Shown: piece by piece, positions 43,678 through 53,023 of the stretch | Layout of the letters: the number at the start of each line of letters is the position of its first letter | Numbering within the stretch: position 1 is the first letter of the stretch | Source of the DNA: Bacteroidales bacterium | GTDB lineage: Bacteria; Bacteroidota; Bacteroidia; Bacteroidales; VadinHA17 | Assembly (NCBI GenBank): GCA_020201035.1 | Contig: JAIVHO010000031.1 | Coordinates: 230,122 to 294,121 of the forward strand | Direction of reading: 5' to 3' | DNA: 64,000 nucleotides | Made by a program: the position numbers and the translations under genes | Notes under the pieces: model-generated | Told to the model about the DNA's origin: nothing | Seen by the model: only the letters and a program-made list of their open reading frames with translations | The model's database searches: none

Positions 43678-46600
43678 TCAGAGCTCTTTTATCCTGATAT
43701 TCCTGAACCGTACCACCGATCCGTGTCCAAGAAACCCGATATGCCCCCTATCCCTGAGGAGACCGGGGTGTTCATTATGATCCATGGTTCCGTTCCTGAT
43801 AGCATCAGAGATATCACCATCAACAATAGTTGTACCGTTGAGTATTACCCTGATTCGTGTCCCCTCAACAATTACCTCCTGGCTGTTCCACTCTCCAACA
43901 GGATTCAGGTATCCCCTCCTTGCCGGTATAACTCCATAAACCGATCCGTGGTACTGATAGGGTTCAAGCCCTGCATATACAGGAGCCGTGTTATCGAGTA
44001 TCTGAAGTTCCATTCCCACATATGCCGGATCACCGGTAATAGGGGTGCGTATGCCCAGACCGTTGTTTGCACCCGGGGTAAGCTGAAAATCGAATCTGAA
44101 GTTAAAATCATCATACTCCCTCTCTGTATATAAATTACCACCACTCCCCTCCTGAGGCCTCACAACTATTGTTCCGTTATCTGCACTGTAGGCATTCTTG
44201 TTACCTGTCCAGTTATCAAGGTCATAACCGTTAAAGAGCGACACAAACCCATCCTCCATCTCCTCAGGGGTTATTCCATATCCTGCCCTGTCAAATTTTC
44301 TTATATATATATCCCTAAAGGCCAATTCATTACCATGCGCCTGCAGCTCAACCGGACCAAACCGGAAGATAGGCCGTGACCTGTCCCAGTAGTTCTCCAT
44401 CACCACCTCATCAACAACAAGGATACCATTCAGCCATACCGACACAACCTCCCCCTTCATTACTATCCTGAAGCTGTTCCATTGTGTCACCGGATTATCA
44501 GCCACCACAAGGGGTCTGCTCTTATGTTCCTGGTTATTATAAAGGCCTCCTGATCCCACCTCCGCACCCACATCGGTGAGTGATGTGTCCCATATCTGCA
44601 CCTGCGGGGTACCCCTGAGGTATATGCCGCTGTCGCCGTTTTTTGTAATACGCCAGTCGACAAGCAGTTCAAAGTCGCCATACTCTTCCACAGAACAGAG
44701 ATTTGCACCATTCCCGCTAAACCAGATGGCGCCCCTGTCAACACTCCAGTTCTTTGTCATCTCCATGTCGGCTGCCGCCTGTTTCCCGGCAAGCTCGCGA
44801 TCTGTCATGCGTGACCGGGCAATAGGGTTTTCCACCAGTCCCTGCCAGCCATCAAGGTCACGTCCGTTGAACATTGAGACAAATCCCTCCTCGCCGGAAA
44901 TTGATGATACCCGGGCCTCAGCCCTTGCGGCCTTTTCGCTGTCTTTTAACATGCGGACAGCCTTTTTCAGAATCTCCATGGCCATTTCACCTGTGAAACC
45001 TCCCTGTTCATCCTCTCCGGGAAGGGCAATATCAATTATTATCCCTGCTGCCTCTCTGGCAATAACATCATCATTATCAAGGTATCCCGACAGCCATACC
45101 ATACCGGTGAAGCTCCTGATATCCTTCACAGCATTAATAAGCATCAGCCTCCTTTCATCCGATGTTGCCCAGGGCTCTATCCTGCGGGCAAGCAAAAGCT
45201 TCTGCTCACCTGGGATATTTCCTTCACCCACCTTCCTGCAGTATTCACTGAATGCTCTATCCTGATAACTCTTGTTTCCTGAGGCAACAATCTCATAAAG
45301 TGTATGTACTATTTCAATCTCAGGCCATTGCTCCATCAGGGAATAAATGAATTCACGTGACTCAGCATCCCCCGCCTCAAAAGCCTTGAGTATACACTCT
45401 GCCGATCTGATGTCTCCTATCAGGGGCAATGCTGCAACAAGATTTCTGTTATATCCGCTCTTTTCCACCCTCTGCGAAAAGAGCTCAGATACATTGGCCG
45501 GATTATCGGAGTATTCAACTGACCGGGCAATGGCAGTCACAACAGACCCCACTCTCTCTTCACTCCTGCTCTGCAATGCCATTGATATCAGCATCTCAAT
45601 ATTTCCCGGCCCTGCCACCCGTGGCAGGGCATCATATGCAGCATCACTGACCAGTTTATCCTGTGAATTGCAATATTGAGCCATCATAGGAAAATATATG
45701 CTTTCTCCCCCAGATGCCACAAACATGATCATGTTAGCCTTTGTTACCGGCGGGGAGTCAGCAATTGCTGCGGCAATTTTCTGCATGGCCCCACTGTCGG
45801 CAGTAAAGGTCAGTGCTTCCACTGCTGCTGACTGATCCTCGTAGTAAGGATAGGATCTCATATAATCAATAATTGTTTCAACGCTCTCCGATCCTTCCAG
45901 TCTGGCATACGCCTTAATTCCGGGAATCCTTATCTCAGGAACGGAATTAAAGAGCAGCACCGAGAGAGGTTCAGAAGCCGAGCGGTCTCCGCGCAAACCT
46001 ATCACAGCAACTATATCAGAAGCAATACCGGGAGGCATCTCCCTTACCAGTGAGCAGAGTCTTGCTGTAACTGATTCACCTGGAATTCTCCCGGCCAGAT
46101 TAATAGCGGTACGTCTTATGCTCACATCACCTGACCTGAATTCCCTGATAAGCTGACTCAGCGCCTCTTCTCCCTGATATTCAACAAGGAGAGTCAGGGC
46201 AGCCTTACGGTAATGAACCGACCCTGGTGTAAGCGGCCTCCTGAGCAGCAGCGCAGCTACCTCTGCAGGCACATCAGTATCTCCCCTCTCTCCCGCCTTA
46301 AATGCAAAATTAATCAGTGCATCCGTTTCACCGGTATAGCCTGCACCAAAACCATTCTTCTCTGCTGCCTCTCTCAGGAAATGATATGGAGCCGCACCTG
46401 TTGACCTGCTAATGGCACTTATAGCTGCACGCTTCTCATCCTGGTCTCCCCTGCTGTACCATCCCATAAGCTGCTGAATCGCACTGTCAGCAATATCCCC
46501 TGACAGGCAGTTCATTATCCCTGCCGCGCAGGACAGATTGTTATCTTCCAGCAGGGCGATCAGCTGATCCTCCACACCCGCAGTGCCTGTAGCCATCAGC

Positions 46601-47055
46601 AGTGCTGCCGAGGATTCACACATCAATTCATTCTGAATATTTTCAACTGCCAGCTGTGCCGACTGACTTCCTCCTGAATATCTAAGTTGTGCCAGCATGA
46701 ACTCTTTTATCTCAGGGAGAGCAGATCGCCTGAAGAAAGCTATACATTCAGATTCCCATATGGCAGACTGGTCTCTTCTCTCCGGAACAGAGAGATAACG
46801 TGAGTAGCTCTCCACGGCAAATCTGGCATGGGTGTCATCACCACTACCTGGAACCTTCAGCAATAAGAGTATTCGCTCCCTGCCCTGACTGCCCATACGA
46901 GTCATCTCTTTCATCTGCCTCTCCAGTTCATTACTGTTATATACCGGCATCCGGGCGAGCAGATCTGCCACTTCAGTCTCTCTGCTCCTTACATCCTGTG
47001 AAACTGCCATAGGTCCTAATATGAGCAGTGCTGCCAGCAGTAATAAATTTTTCAT
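43678..47055 (-). CDS. Secreted HEAT-repeat protein with two DUF1080 (3-keto-disaccharide hydrolase) domains
   Basis: 1125 residues. A signal peptide (MKNLLLLAALLILGPMAVSQ) is followed by about 650 residues of HEAT-like helices (for example RRTAINLAGRIPGESVTARL), then two DUF1080/LamG-like domains. The first starts FVSMFNGRDLDGWQG (near 715), the second FVSLFNGYDLDNWTGN (near 930). Each has the FNGxDLdxW opening and a GIYLRG- or GLGIRTP-type core. DUF1080 proteins include 3-keto-glycoside hydrolases. The neighbouring Gfo/Idh/MocA oxidoreductase (25 bp upstream, same strand) would make or reduce 3-keto sugars. Confidence 0.85.
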   Translation of the reverse strand: MKNLLLLAALLILGPMAVSQDVRSRETEVADLLARMPVYNSNELERQMKEMTRMGSQGRERILLLLKVPGSGDDTHARFAVESYSRYLSVPERRDQSAIWESECIAFFRRSALPEIKEFMLAQLRYSGGSQSAQLAVENIQNELMCESSAALLMATGTAGVEDQLIALLEDNNLSCAAGIMNCLSGDIADSAIQQLMGWYSRGDQDEKRAAISAISRSTGAAPYHFLREAAEKNGFGAGYTGETDALINFAFKAGERGDTDVPAEVAALLLRRPLTPGSVHYRKAALTLLVEYQGEEALSQLIREFRSGDVSIRRTAINLAGRIPGESVTARLCSLVREMPPGIASDIVAVIGLRGDRSASEPLSVLLFNSVPEIRIPGIKAYARLEGSESVETIIDYMRSYPYYEDQSAAVEALTFTADSGAMQKIAAAIADSPPVTKANMIMFVASGGESIYFPMMAQYCNSQDKLVSDAAYDALPRVAGPGNIEMLISMALQSRSEERVGSVVTAIARSVEYSDNPANVSELFSQRVEKSGYNRNLVAALPLIGDIRSAECILKAFEAGDAESREFIYSLMEQWPEIEIVHTLYEIVASGNKSYQDRAFSEYCRKVGEGNIPGEQKLLLARRIEPWATSDERRLMLINAVKDIRSFTGMVWLSGYLDNDDVIAREAAGIIIDIALPGEDEQGGFTGEMAMEILKKAVRMLKDSEKAARAEARVSSISGEEGFVSMFNGRDLDGWQGLVENPIARSRMTDRELAGKQAAADMEMTKNWSVDRGAIWFSGNGANLCSVEEYGDFELLVDWRITKNGDSGIYLRGTPQVQIWDTSLTDVGAEVGSGGLYNNQEHKSRPLVVADNPVTQWNSFRIVMKGEVVSVWLNGILVVDEVVMENYWDRSRPIFRFGPVELQAHGNELAFRDIYIRKFDRAGYGITPEEMEDGFVSLFNGYDLDNWTGNKNAYSADNGTIVVRPQEGSGGNLYTEREYDDFNFRFDFQLTPGANNGLGIRTPITGDPAYVGMELQILDNTAPVYAGLEPYQYHGSVYGVIPARRGYLNPVGEWNSQEVIVEGTRIRVILNGTTIVDGDISDAIRNGTMDHNEHPGLLRDRGHIGFLGHGSVVRFRNIRIKEL

Positions 47056-47070
47056 ACGTTTAAAATTTTG
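47056..47070 (-). promoter_or_regulatory. Translation leader shared with the upstream Gfo/Idh gene
   Basis: The bases before the ATG read AAAATTTTAAACGT on the minus strand, identical to those before the Gfo/Idh ATG (48350-48364). There is no Shine-Dalgarno in either, so this AT-rich leader probably defines the start. Confidence 0.45.
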
Positions 47071-47080
47071 TTAATTCTGT

Positions 47081-48349
47081 CTAAATGCTCCAGGGTGGTC
47101 TCATTGGCTGGAAAATCATCCTGTTGGCACCTTCATCATCAATAAACCTCTGATTCACCGGGTCAAACTTAAGGTTGCGTCCAAGGCGCAACGCCGTAAT
47201 CCCAAGATTAACCAGGGTGCACGACCGGTGACCGTTAACCTCATTCAGTGCAAATTTCTGTCTGGTACGCACCGATTCACTGAAACTGGTTATTTCAGGC
47301 TCAGGATCAGGCAGAGACTCTGCCAGCCTCTCAATATCCATGATATCTGACCTGAATCCCTTAAATATTTTTCCATCTGGCCCCTCAATATAAGCAGCAT
47401 CGCGGTCCATGTTGGCACCATCAAGGATTATCCTGCATCCGTCAGCATAAGTATATTCAATCCTGCGCCATGAGCCTACTGCATCATAGTGTTGCTGGGG
47501 TGCATCAATCTCAACTGAAACAGGTGAAGTATGATCTTTCCCGAGCATATACTGAACCGGATCAAGGTAGTGCTGCCCCATATCCCCCAGACCTCCCCCG
47601 TCGTAATCCCAGTATCCCCTGAAATTAGCGTGAACCCTGGCTTCATTATAGGGCTTCACAGGGGCCGGACCAAGCCACATATCATAATCAAGCCACTCCG
47701 GAACCTGCTGCGGTTCAAGGTTATGCTTCCCGCTCCAGTAAAATTTCCAGTCGTAACCGGTAACCCCGCTTACTGTCACTTTCAGTGGCCAGCCAAGCAC
47801 CCCGCTGTCAATTATCTTCTTAAGAGGCTTAACAGTTGTGCCCAGGCCGTAGAACTGATCCTTAAACCTGAACCAGGTATTAAGCCTGAACATTGCACCG
47901 TTTCTCCTGACTGCCTCCACAACCTTAATGCCTTCTCCTATCGTTCTGGTCATTGGTTTCTCACACCATATATCCTTGCCCGCCTCTGCTGCCATAACCG
48001 ACATAATTCCATGCCAGTGTGGTGGAGTGGCAATATGAATAATATCAATATCAGGCCTCAGGATCATCTCCCTGAAATCGGTGAACAGTGGAACACCTTT
48101 CCCTGTAATTGAGAGTGCTGATTCAAGATGTTTGCGGTCAACATCACACATGGCAACCACTCTGGTACCCTCATACGGTATATGGCCTTTCCCCATACCC
48201 CCCAGACCTATTACTCCTTTTGTAAGTTGTTCTGATGGTGCTGTATAGCCTTTTCCGCCAAGAACATGCCTTGGCACCACCGTTAATGCAAATGCTGCTG
48301 ACGCTGATTTCCTCAGAAAACTTCGTCTGCAATATCCTTCTGATTTCAT
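47081..48349 (-). CDS. Gfo/Idh/MocA-family oxidoreductase with Tat signal
   Basis: 422 residues. It starts with a Tat-type signal (CRRSFLRKSASAAFALTVV), followed by the NAD(P)-binding motif KGVIGLGGMGKGH, then IIHIATPPHWH, the Gfo/Idh signature WCEKPMTRT and a C-terminal domain with GGGLGDMGQHYLD. Secreted Gfo/Idh proteins of Bacteroidota keep a tightly bound cofactor and oxidise or reduce sugars at C3. It pairs with the downstream double-DUF1080 protein as a likely 3-keto-sugar unit. Confidence 0.88.
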   Translation of the reverse strand: MKSEGYCRRSFLRKSASAAFALTVVPRHVLGGKGYTAPSEQLTKGVIGLGGMGKGHIPYEGTRVVAMCDVDRKHLESALSITGKGVPLFTDFREMILRPDIDIIHIATPPHWHGIMSVMAAEAGKDIWCEKPMTRTIGEGIKVVEAVRRNGAMFRLNTWFRFKDQFYGLGTTVKPLKKIIDSGVLGWPLKVTVSGVTGYDWKFYWSGKHNLEPQQVPEWLDYDMWLGPAPVKPYNEARVHANFRGYWDYDGGGLGDMGQHYLDPVQYMLGKDHTSPVSVEIDAPQQHYDAVGSWRRIEYTYADGCRIILDGANMDRDAAYIEGPDGKIFKGFRSDIMDIERLAESLPDPEPEITSFSESVRTRQKFALNEVNGHRSCTLVNLGITALRLGRNLKFDPVNQRFIDDEGANRMIFQPMRPPWSI

Positions 48350-48387
48350 ACGTTTAAAATTTTGTAATTATCTGACAAGAAGTTAAA

Positions 48388-48501
48388 TAAATGGTATTAT
48401 CCCCCAGGGCAAGCCCTGGACCTTTCTTTCCGGGGCAAGCCCCGGGGAATTTAACCACACCCTCTCGTCCGCCGAAGCGGAACGCGAAGGTGGATTAAAA
48501 A
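48388..48501 (+). repeat. Interspersed structured repeat, copy 4
   Basis: Same element as copy 1 with a few substitutions (TATTATCCCCC in the left part). It lies 38 bp upstream of the Gfo/Idh start on the opposite strand. Confidence 0.92.
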
Positions 48502-48843
48502 TTTGAGGACGAATGGAACCGTTTCGCTTTCTCATAATACTTTTTAAACATATTCTTTTGTGATATTTATGCTTAAATAATATCATGTTCGTTTCATTTT
48601 ACTATATTTTTTTAACCTACCGCAGTGCCAATATCATAAAGCAGTGGGTATTATTCACCCGCCCACAATTTACCCGCCCGTAGTATGAGTATAGTCGGGG
48701 TATAATTTACCCGTCCGCAGTGTAGGTACAAATAGAGTCACTGGTGCGGAATTATAGCTTAAATATAGTAAATAAGCAGCTAAAAAAAGCAAAACACTGC
48801 TTATGCCACAGAAAAAGGTCCGGGCTGTCAGAGAGATTCCATC
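48502..48843. repeat. Intergenic spacer with imperfect ~30-bp direct repeat
   Basis: The 48502-48843 stretch has no convincing gene. At 48645-48730 it has imperfect copies built on GGGTATAATTTACCCGYCCG, followed by a YAGTRT element. The remainder is AT-rich. Confidence 0.45.
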
Positions 48844-48874
48844 AAAAAAAAGGGTAAGCCTTCAGGCCTACCCT
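48844..48874 (-). terminator. Rho-independent terminator of the PqqD/ATP-grasp operon
   Basis: On the minus strand AGGGTAGGCCTGAAGGCTTACCCT forms a stem-loop followed by a run of eight Ts (broken up here: stem arms AGGGTAGGCC and GGCTTACCCT). It lies 21 bp after the stop of the TPR gene, the last of the operon. Confidence 0.8.
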
Positions 48875-48894
48875 CCATAATTAGAATCAGTTAA

Positions 48895-49527
48895 CTATTT
48901 GAGCAGATCAAGTCCCTCCAGTGCAGAGCTTCCGTTAGGTGTATTGAGCAGTGCCTTCTGAAAAAGGACACGTGCCTCCCGTAAATTTCCTGCCCGGTAA
49001 TTTGTCCATGCAAGCATTGAAAGGGCATCATAATCGAAAGGATACAGGTTAACAACTTTCTGAAAATATTTCATTGCATTTGTATAATCTTCCCTTCCGT
49101 AATAGATAAGTCCCAGCCGGTGCATTGCCACCGAGTTATTGGGGGTTATCTCCAGAATCTTCTCATACTGTTCAATAACCTCCGACCAGTTGCCCATAGC
49201 CGCAGCGGGATAAACATATCCGAATCTTGACTCAACCGAATAGGGCATAAGGGTAATTGCCCGGCTGTAGTATGCCCTGGATTCTGTGAAACTTCCCGTG
49301 AGATAGGTTAACCATCCCAGCCTTAAATTAATCTCATATGACTGTTCGCTATATATATTCCTCAGGGATTTGGCTGCCTCAGTGTAGTTCCCTGTTGCCT
49401 CATCAATATAGCTCTTCTGGAAAGCATCTCTTATTTCGGTAAAAGTCTGACTCTCTGAGCTTAGAGAGAACAGAAAAAATAATATCAGGAGCATTGCTCC
49501 CTTTTTTACAGATTTTAAAATAGCCAT
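48895..49527 (-). CDS. Secreted TPR-repeat protein
   Basis: 210 residues. A signal peptide (GAMLLILFFLFSLSSESQ) is followed by four to five TPR units, for example AKSLRNIYSEQSYEINLRLG, AYYSRAITLMPYSVESRFG, EQYEKILEITPNNSVAMHRLG and KYFQKVVNLYPFDYDALSMLA. It is a periplasmic scaffold, probably for the outer-membrane protein encoded just upstream (13-bp overlap). It is the last gene before the terminator. Confidence 0.82.
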   Translation of the reverse strand: MAILKSVKKGAMLLILFFLFSLSSESQTFTEIRDAFQKSYIDEATGNYTEAAKSLRNIYSEQSYEINLRLGWLTYLTGSFTESRAYYSRAITLMPYSVESRFGYVYPAAAMGNWSEVIEQYEKILEITPNNSVAMHRLGLIYYGREDYTNAMKYFQKVVNLYPFDYDALSMLAWTNYRAGNLREARVLFQKALLNTPNGSSALEGLDLLK

Positions 49528-50849
49528 GATATACCTCCTGTTATTGATATTGATTTATAATTTGTTTCATTATTATCCGGAACCTCTGATCCGGCCGGAA
49601 TAAATGCTGTATAACCTGAACTGTACCCTGCACCTCCGTAAAGCACCAGACCGGATTTACCAGTCTGAAGTGAGACTATTCCTGAGAACAGATAATCTGT
49701 CCTGTTTACAGAGTTGAAAACTACGGATCCCGACCGGTGAATATAATTCCTGAGATCACCTCCAAGAGCTGTAATATCCAGACTGACCCTGCCTGCAACC
49801 ACAACCCCCAGATATCCTCCGTAAACCATACCACTCTCCTCCCCGGTGGTAGCTGAAGGCGACTTGACCGCAGCCGAGGCTCCCATGCTGAGAGTCTTAT
49901 TTCCCAGAGGCATTATCTTCAGAGTGCCTCCTGCCTGGAGTCCCGACCCGGATGTAAATCCTGCCCACGATGCTTCTCCTGACAGCGAAATAAATCGTGT
50001 CGTTGAGCGTACTGCCAGTGTGGTGATAATATTATGTTCTCTTACCGTGTACAGCCAGGCTCCCGGGGTCATCCCATAGCCGGTGGTAATATTCACCAGT
50101 GAGTATCCAGCCGTCAGATAATGGATTGACGGCTCAAATGTAATCCCTGACCCGGAGGCAAGGGAAAGAGCCGCATATAACTGAAACTGGTTTACCCTGT
50201 GTTCAGGGTAGTCGTAACTGTAGCCACCGTCATTATATACCAGCAGATTGTTTTTTTGCAGATATGTTGCGGCAAGTGTAAGGGCACTTCTGTCTCCTGT
50301 AATTCCTGACCAGGCAAAGGTGGTCCCTGAATACCAGAGCGGAATAATCAGGTTGCCACTATCTCCGTAACCCTCCGCCAGGGAGGGTGCTGATACCAGT
50401 TCCTCGCTGCGGGCATTATGAAAAAGGTATTCACCCCACATCCTGTTTTTTGCGGTTGAATCGATACCGTAAAGTTTTCTCTGATCGTACGGCATATCTG
50501 CGGCAATAGCAGATGCTGTAAGTGGTTCTCCTGCATAGAGCCATGAATAGTACAGGTATGATGTGGCCACTGGATCACCTTCATTAAACTCAAGTGCTTT
50601 TCTGAAATAGGGTATCGCATAGAGATACTGTCGCCTTTCGAAAAGGCTTATCCCGATCCTCATTCTCATGTAGTAATAATCATATCCCAGAGAGAGAGCT
50701 CTCCTGCCCTCACCTGTGAGACTGCGCCAGTCACTCTGTTCATACATGGTATATGTAAGTGAGTCATAGTAGAAAAAGCTCTTCTTTCCCTGTGCACCCG
50801 CAAGCAGTGATATCACTGCAAAAAGTATTATTAAACCTGCTCTCTGCAT
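49515..50849 (-). CDS. Outer-membrane beta-barrel protein with N-terminal TPR-like segment
   Basis: 444 residues. It has a signal peptide (LIILFAVISLLAGAQG) and a short TPR-like part (FERRQYLYAIPYFRKALEFNE, residues about 70-130). The roughly 300-residue C-terminal region is rich in alternating Gly/aromatic strands (ATYLQKNNLLVYNDGGYSYDY, GGTLKIMPLGNKTLSMGAS) and ends in GGISWLF with a terminal Phe, as in outer-membrane barrels. No specific family is recognised. It overlaps the M23 fusion gene by 19 bp. Confidence 0.65.
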   Translation of the reverse strand: MQRAGLIILFAVISLLAGAQGKKSFFYYDSLTYTMYEQSDWRSLTGEGRRALSLGYDYYYMRMRIGISLFERRQYLYAIPYFRKALEFNEGDPVATSYLYYSWLYAGEPLTASAIAADMPYDQRKLYGIDSTAKNRMWGEYLFHNARSEELVSAPSLAEGYGDSGNLIIPLWYSGTTFAWSGITGDRSALTLAATYLQKNNLLVYNDGGYSYDYPEHRVNQFQLYAALSLASGSGITFEPSIHYLTAGYSLVNITTGYGMTPGAWLYTVREHNIITTLAVRSTTRFISLSGEASWAGFTSGSGLQAGGTLKIMPLGNKTLSMGASAAVKSPSATTGEESGMVYGGYLGVVVAGRVSLDITALGGDLRNYIHRSGSVVFNSVNRTDYLFSGIVSLQTGKSGLVLYGGAGYSSGYTAFIPAGSEVPDNNETNYKSISITGGISWLF

Positions 50850-53023
50850 TCCGCCATGATATTAATTCCCTTCCCTTTAATACTTATCCTGGATATTCCG
50901 GATTCAGTTATTACTATCTCAGATCGTGTTTCACGCGTAACAAAGCCGGCTACCCTGTTTGTGTGCACCGATTCCAATACTATCCGCGTGGGAGAAATTT
51001 CACTGTCAGTACTTTTGTAAAATAGCTGGTATTCAGACCTGACAAACAAGAAGAAAGGAGCGACAAAATCCTGAAAGAACTGCAGCCACCGTCGTACATA
51101 CAGATTAAGCGGATACCTGTCATGCAGTTTCAATCCGGGATAAAAGCCCTGCTGAACCCTGTAGAGGGACAGATGCACCCAGTATAGAAAATCGCGCCTA
51201 CCGCCGTCATAATGCCTGAATATCAACATGTTGCCATCATTCACAAACCATGACACCGATCCGGTCTCGCTGCACCGCAGATACCGGTTATTATACTCAT
51301 CAACAGCTGCCTCCCAGGTTTCATCCATCTCTTTCCCGTTAACCGAAACCCTGAACCGGATATCGCGTCCCGGAATAAATTTAAAAGCACTCTTTACAAG
51401 ATCATTAACGACGGCATTGGAAACCCTGTCACCCTCAGCCGGTGCATAATAATTTTTTAATGAGAACGTACTCTCCCCCTCATGATGGATATAGTAGCTG
51501 AGGGGGTATTTTATTGTACGCGACCCTATCCATGGTGTTGCCTGCATCTGGAAATGGAGATGAGGATATGGTGAACGTCCTGAGTTGCCGCAATGTCCTA
51601 TCACCTCACCCTGAACAACCTTGTCGCCCTCATTTACTGTAACAGAACCGGCACGCAGATGACTGATCTTTGAATAGAGATAATCGGCATGTTTGATTAT
51701 CACTGTGTTGCCCCAATTTTTCACCAGGTTAACCTCACCCGTAATATTATCCTTTATTCCGTTTTCGACATACTCCACCACTCCGTCGGCAACAGCAATC
51801 ACCGGCTTGTCAAAGCAATAATAATCAGAAAGTTCAAGCCCTTCACCCTTAAACTGCAACCCTTTGGAATCTGTAATTACAAAATCCCATGCATATTTCC
51901 AGTCACCCTTATGAGTATACTCACCCTCATATCCCTGTGATACTTCCCAAACTCCAAAGAAAGGGAGCTTTACCGGAGTAACTCCGTATCTGAACCTGTA
52001 CAGTTCATTAACATATGAATAGAGATTTCTCTCAGGTGAGTTCTGCTGAATAACTACCTCGGCAAGGGAGGGAGAGGGCCTGGTTCTGAACTTAAGCACA
52101 TAGATAAAGAGCAGCACCACCAGATTAAAGGGAAGGGCAAACAGCGGCAGGCTGAAAATTGCAAATACCGACGAGAGGCTTATCGTTAGCAGGGCCACCA
52201 GCGGAACCATCAGTACAACCCAGAAATAGGATCGGTATGAAGGAATAACAAAAAACCCTCCTATTGCAATAGATGTAAGAATGTAGTTAAACCCGATATA
52301 ACTGTAACTGAAATCGGATATTCCCGTACCTGTTATTCCATAAAAAAGATAGGCCGTAAAGAATCCCAGCAGGGAGAGAGAAAATGATATACGGGAGTGA
52401 AACAGGAGTCCGGCCGCAATAATCATCCCGGCAAGGGTATTGTACTGAAAAAGAATGGCTCCAAGGCTTATAAAATAGATCCTGAGCGGTCTTGCGATCC
52501 CTATGCTGTTCCACCACTCATATACCGCCACCATACGGCCACCTCCCAGGATATACATTTCATTAATTGTAAATATACCTCTTTCGCTTATGCCCAGGGT
52601 GGTGAACTCTCTTGTTGCCAGTGTAACCATCCATGCGGCCAGAATAAACGGGACGCTCAGGTAAGGGAGGTTATACTTTCCTATTATCCCCTGCATTGCC
52701 ACAGAGATAAAAAATGTAAAAATGGCCGACAAAATGATTATCAGAGTCAGAACAATTCCCGGCTGAAAATAGATTCCCAGTCCCAGTCCCACCAGCAGGC
52801 TGTTGAACCCATACAGCCCTTTTGCCACGGTATTACGGTCAAACCCCATGGCAAACCCGGTCAGAGAAGTTACCAGTACTGCCAGCAACCCGTAAATACC
52901 TGCATAGAGATCGGTAAAGGAGACACCCAGCAACATCAGGGCAAACACTCTGTTGTCAGAAAAGAATATCTGTGAATAGCTGTTCAGTATACTCTCGCCA
53001 AATTGTCCTGTTGTCCGTTTCAT
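50831..53023 (-). CDS. Urea-transporter-like membrane domain fused to an M23 (LytM) peptidase
   Basis: 730 residues. Residues about 20-310 are the UT fold with its repeated signature (GLYGFNSLLVGLGLG, LPYLSVPFIL; second half FYGITGTG, SYIGFNYILTSIAIGGFF). Residues about 350-500 are an M23 metallopeptidase with Zn ligands in YTHKGDWKYAWDF (HxxxxxxxD type) and YPHLHFQM. A further roughly 200-residue beta-rich tail follows, of unknown fold. The 4-bp ATGA overlap with the decarboxylase gene shows coupling. UT-M23 fusions occur in some Bacteroidota, but their role is not established. Confidence 0.8.
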   Translation of the reverse strand: MKRTTGQFGESILNSYSQIFFSDNRVFALMLLGVSFTDLYAGIYGLLAVLVTSLTGFAMGFDRNTVAKGLYGFNSLLVGLGLGIYFQPGIVLTLIIILSAIFTFFISVAMQGIIGKYNLPYLSVPFILAAWMVTLATREFTTLGISERGIFTINEMYILGGGRMVAVYEWWNSIGIARPLRIYFISLGAILFQYNTLAGMIIAAGLLFHSRISFSLSLLGFFTAYLFYGITGTGISDFSYSYIGFNYILTSIAIGGFFVIPSYRSYFWVVLMVPLVALLTISLSSVFAIFSLPLFALPFNLVVLLFIYVLKFRTRPSPSLAEVVIQQNSPERNLYSYVNELYRFRYGVTPVKLPFFGVWEVSQGYEGEYTHKGDWKYAWDFVITDSKGLQFKGEGLELSDYYCFDKPVIAVADGVVEYVENGIKDNITGEVNLVKNWGNTVIIKHADYLYSKISHLRAGSVTVNEGDKVVQGEVIGHCGNSGRSPYPHLHFQMQATPWIGSRTIKYPLSYYIHHEGESTFSLKNYYAPAEGDRVSNAVVNDLVKSAFKFIPGRDIRFRVSVNGKEMDETWEAAVDEYNNRYLRCSETGSVSWFVNDGNMLIFRHYDGGRRDFLYWVHLSLYRVQQGFYPGLKLHDRYPLNLYVRRWLQFFQDFVAPFFLFVRSEYQLFYKSTDSEISPTRIVLESVHTNRVAGFVTRETRSEIVITESGISRISIKGKGINIMAECREQV

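Noticed and set aside
48383-48586. Minus-strand frames across the interspersed repeats (also at 14898-15122 and 24767-25162)
   Set aside because: The same translation appears in every copy because the repeat is conserved; flanking residues differ, overlap real genes, and no start signal is present.
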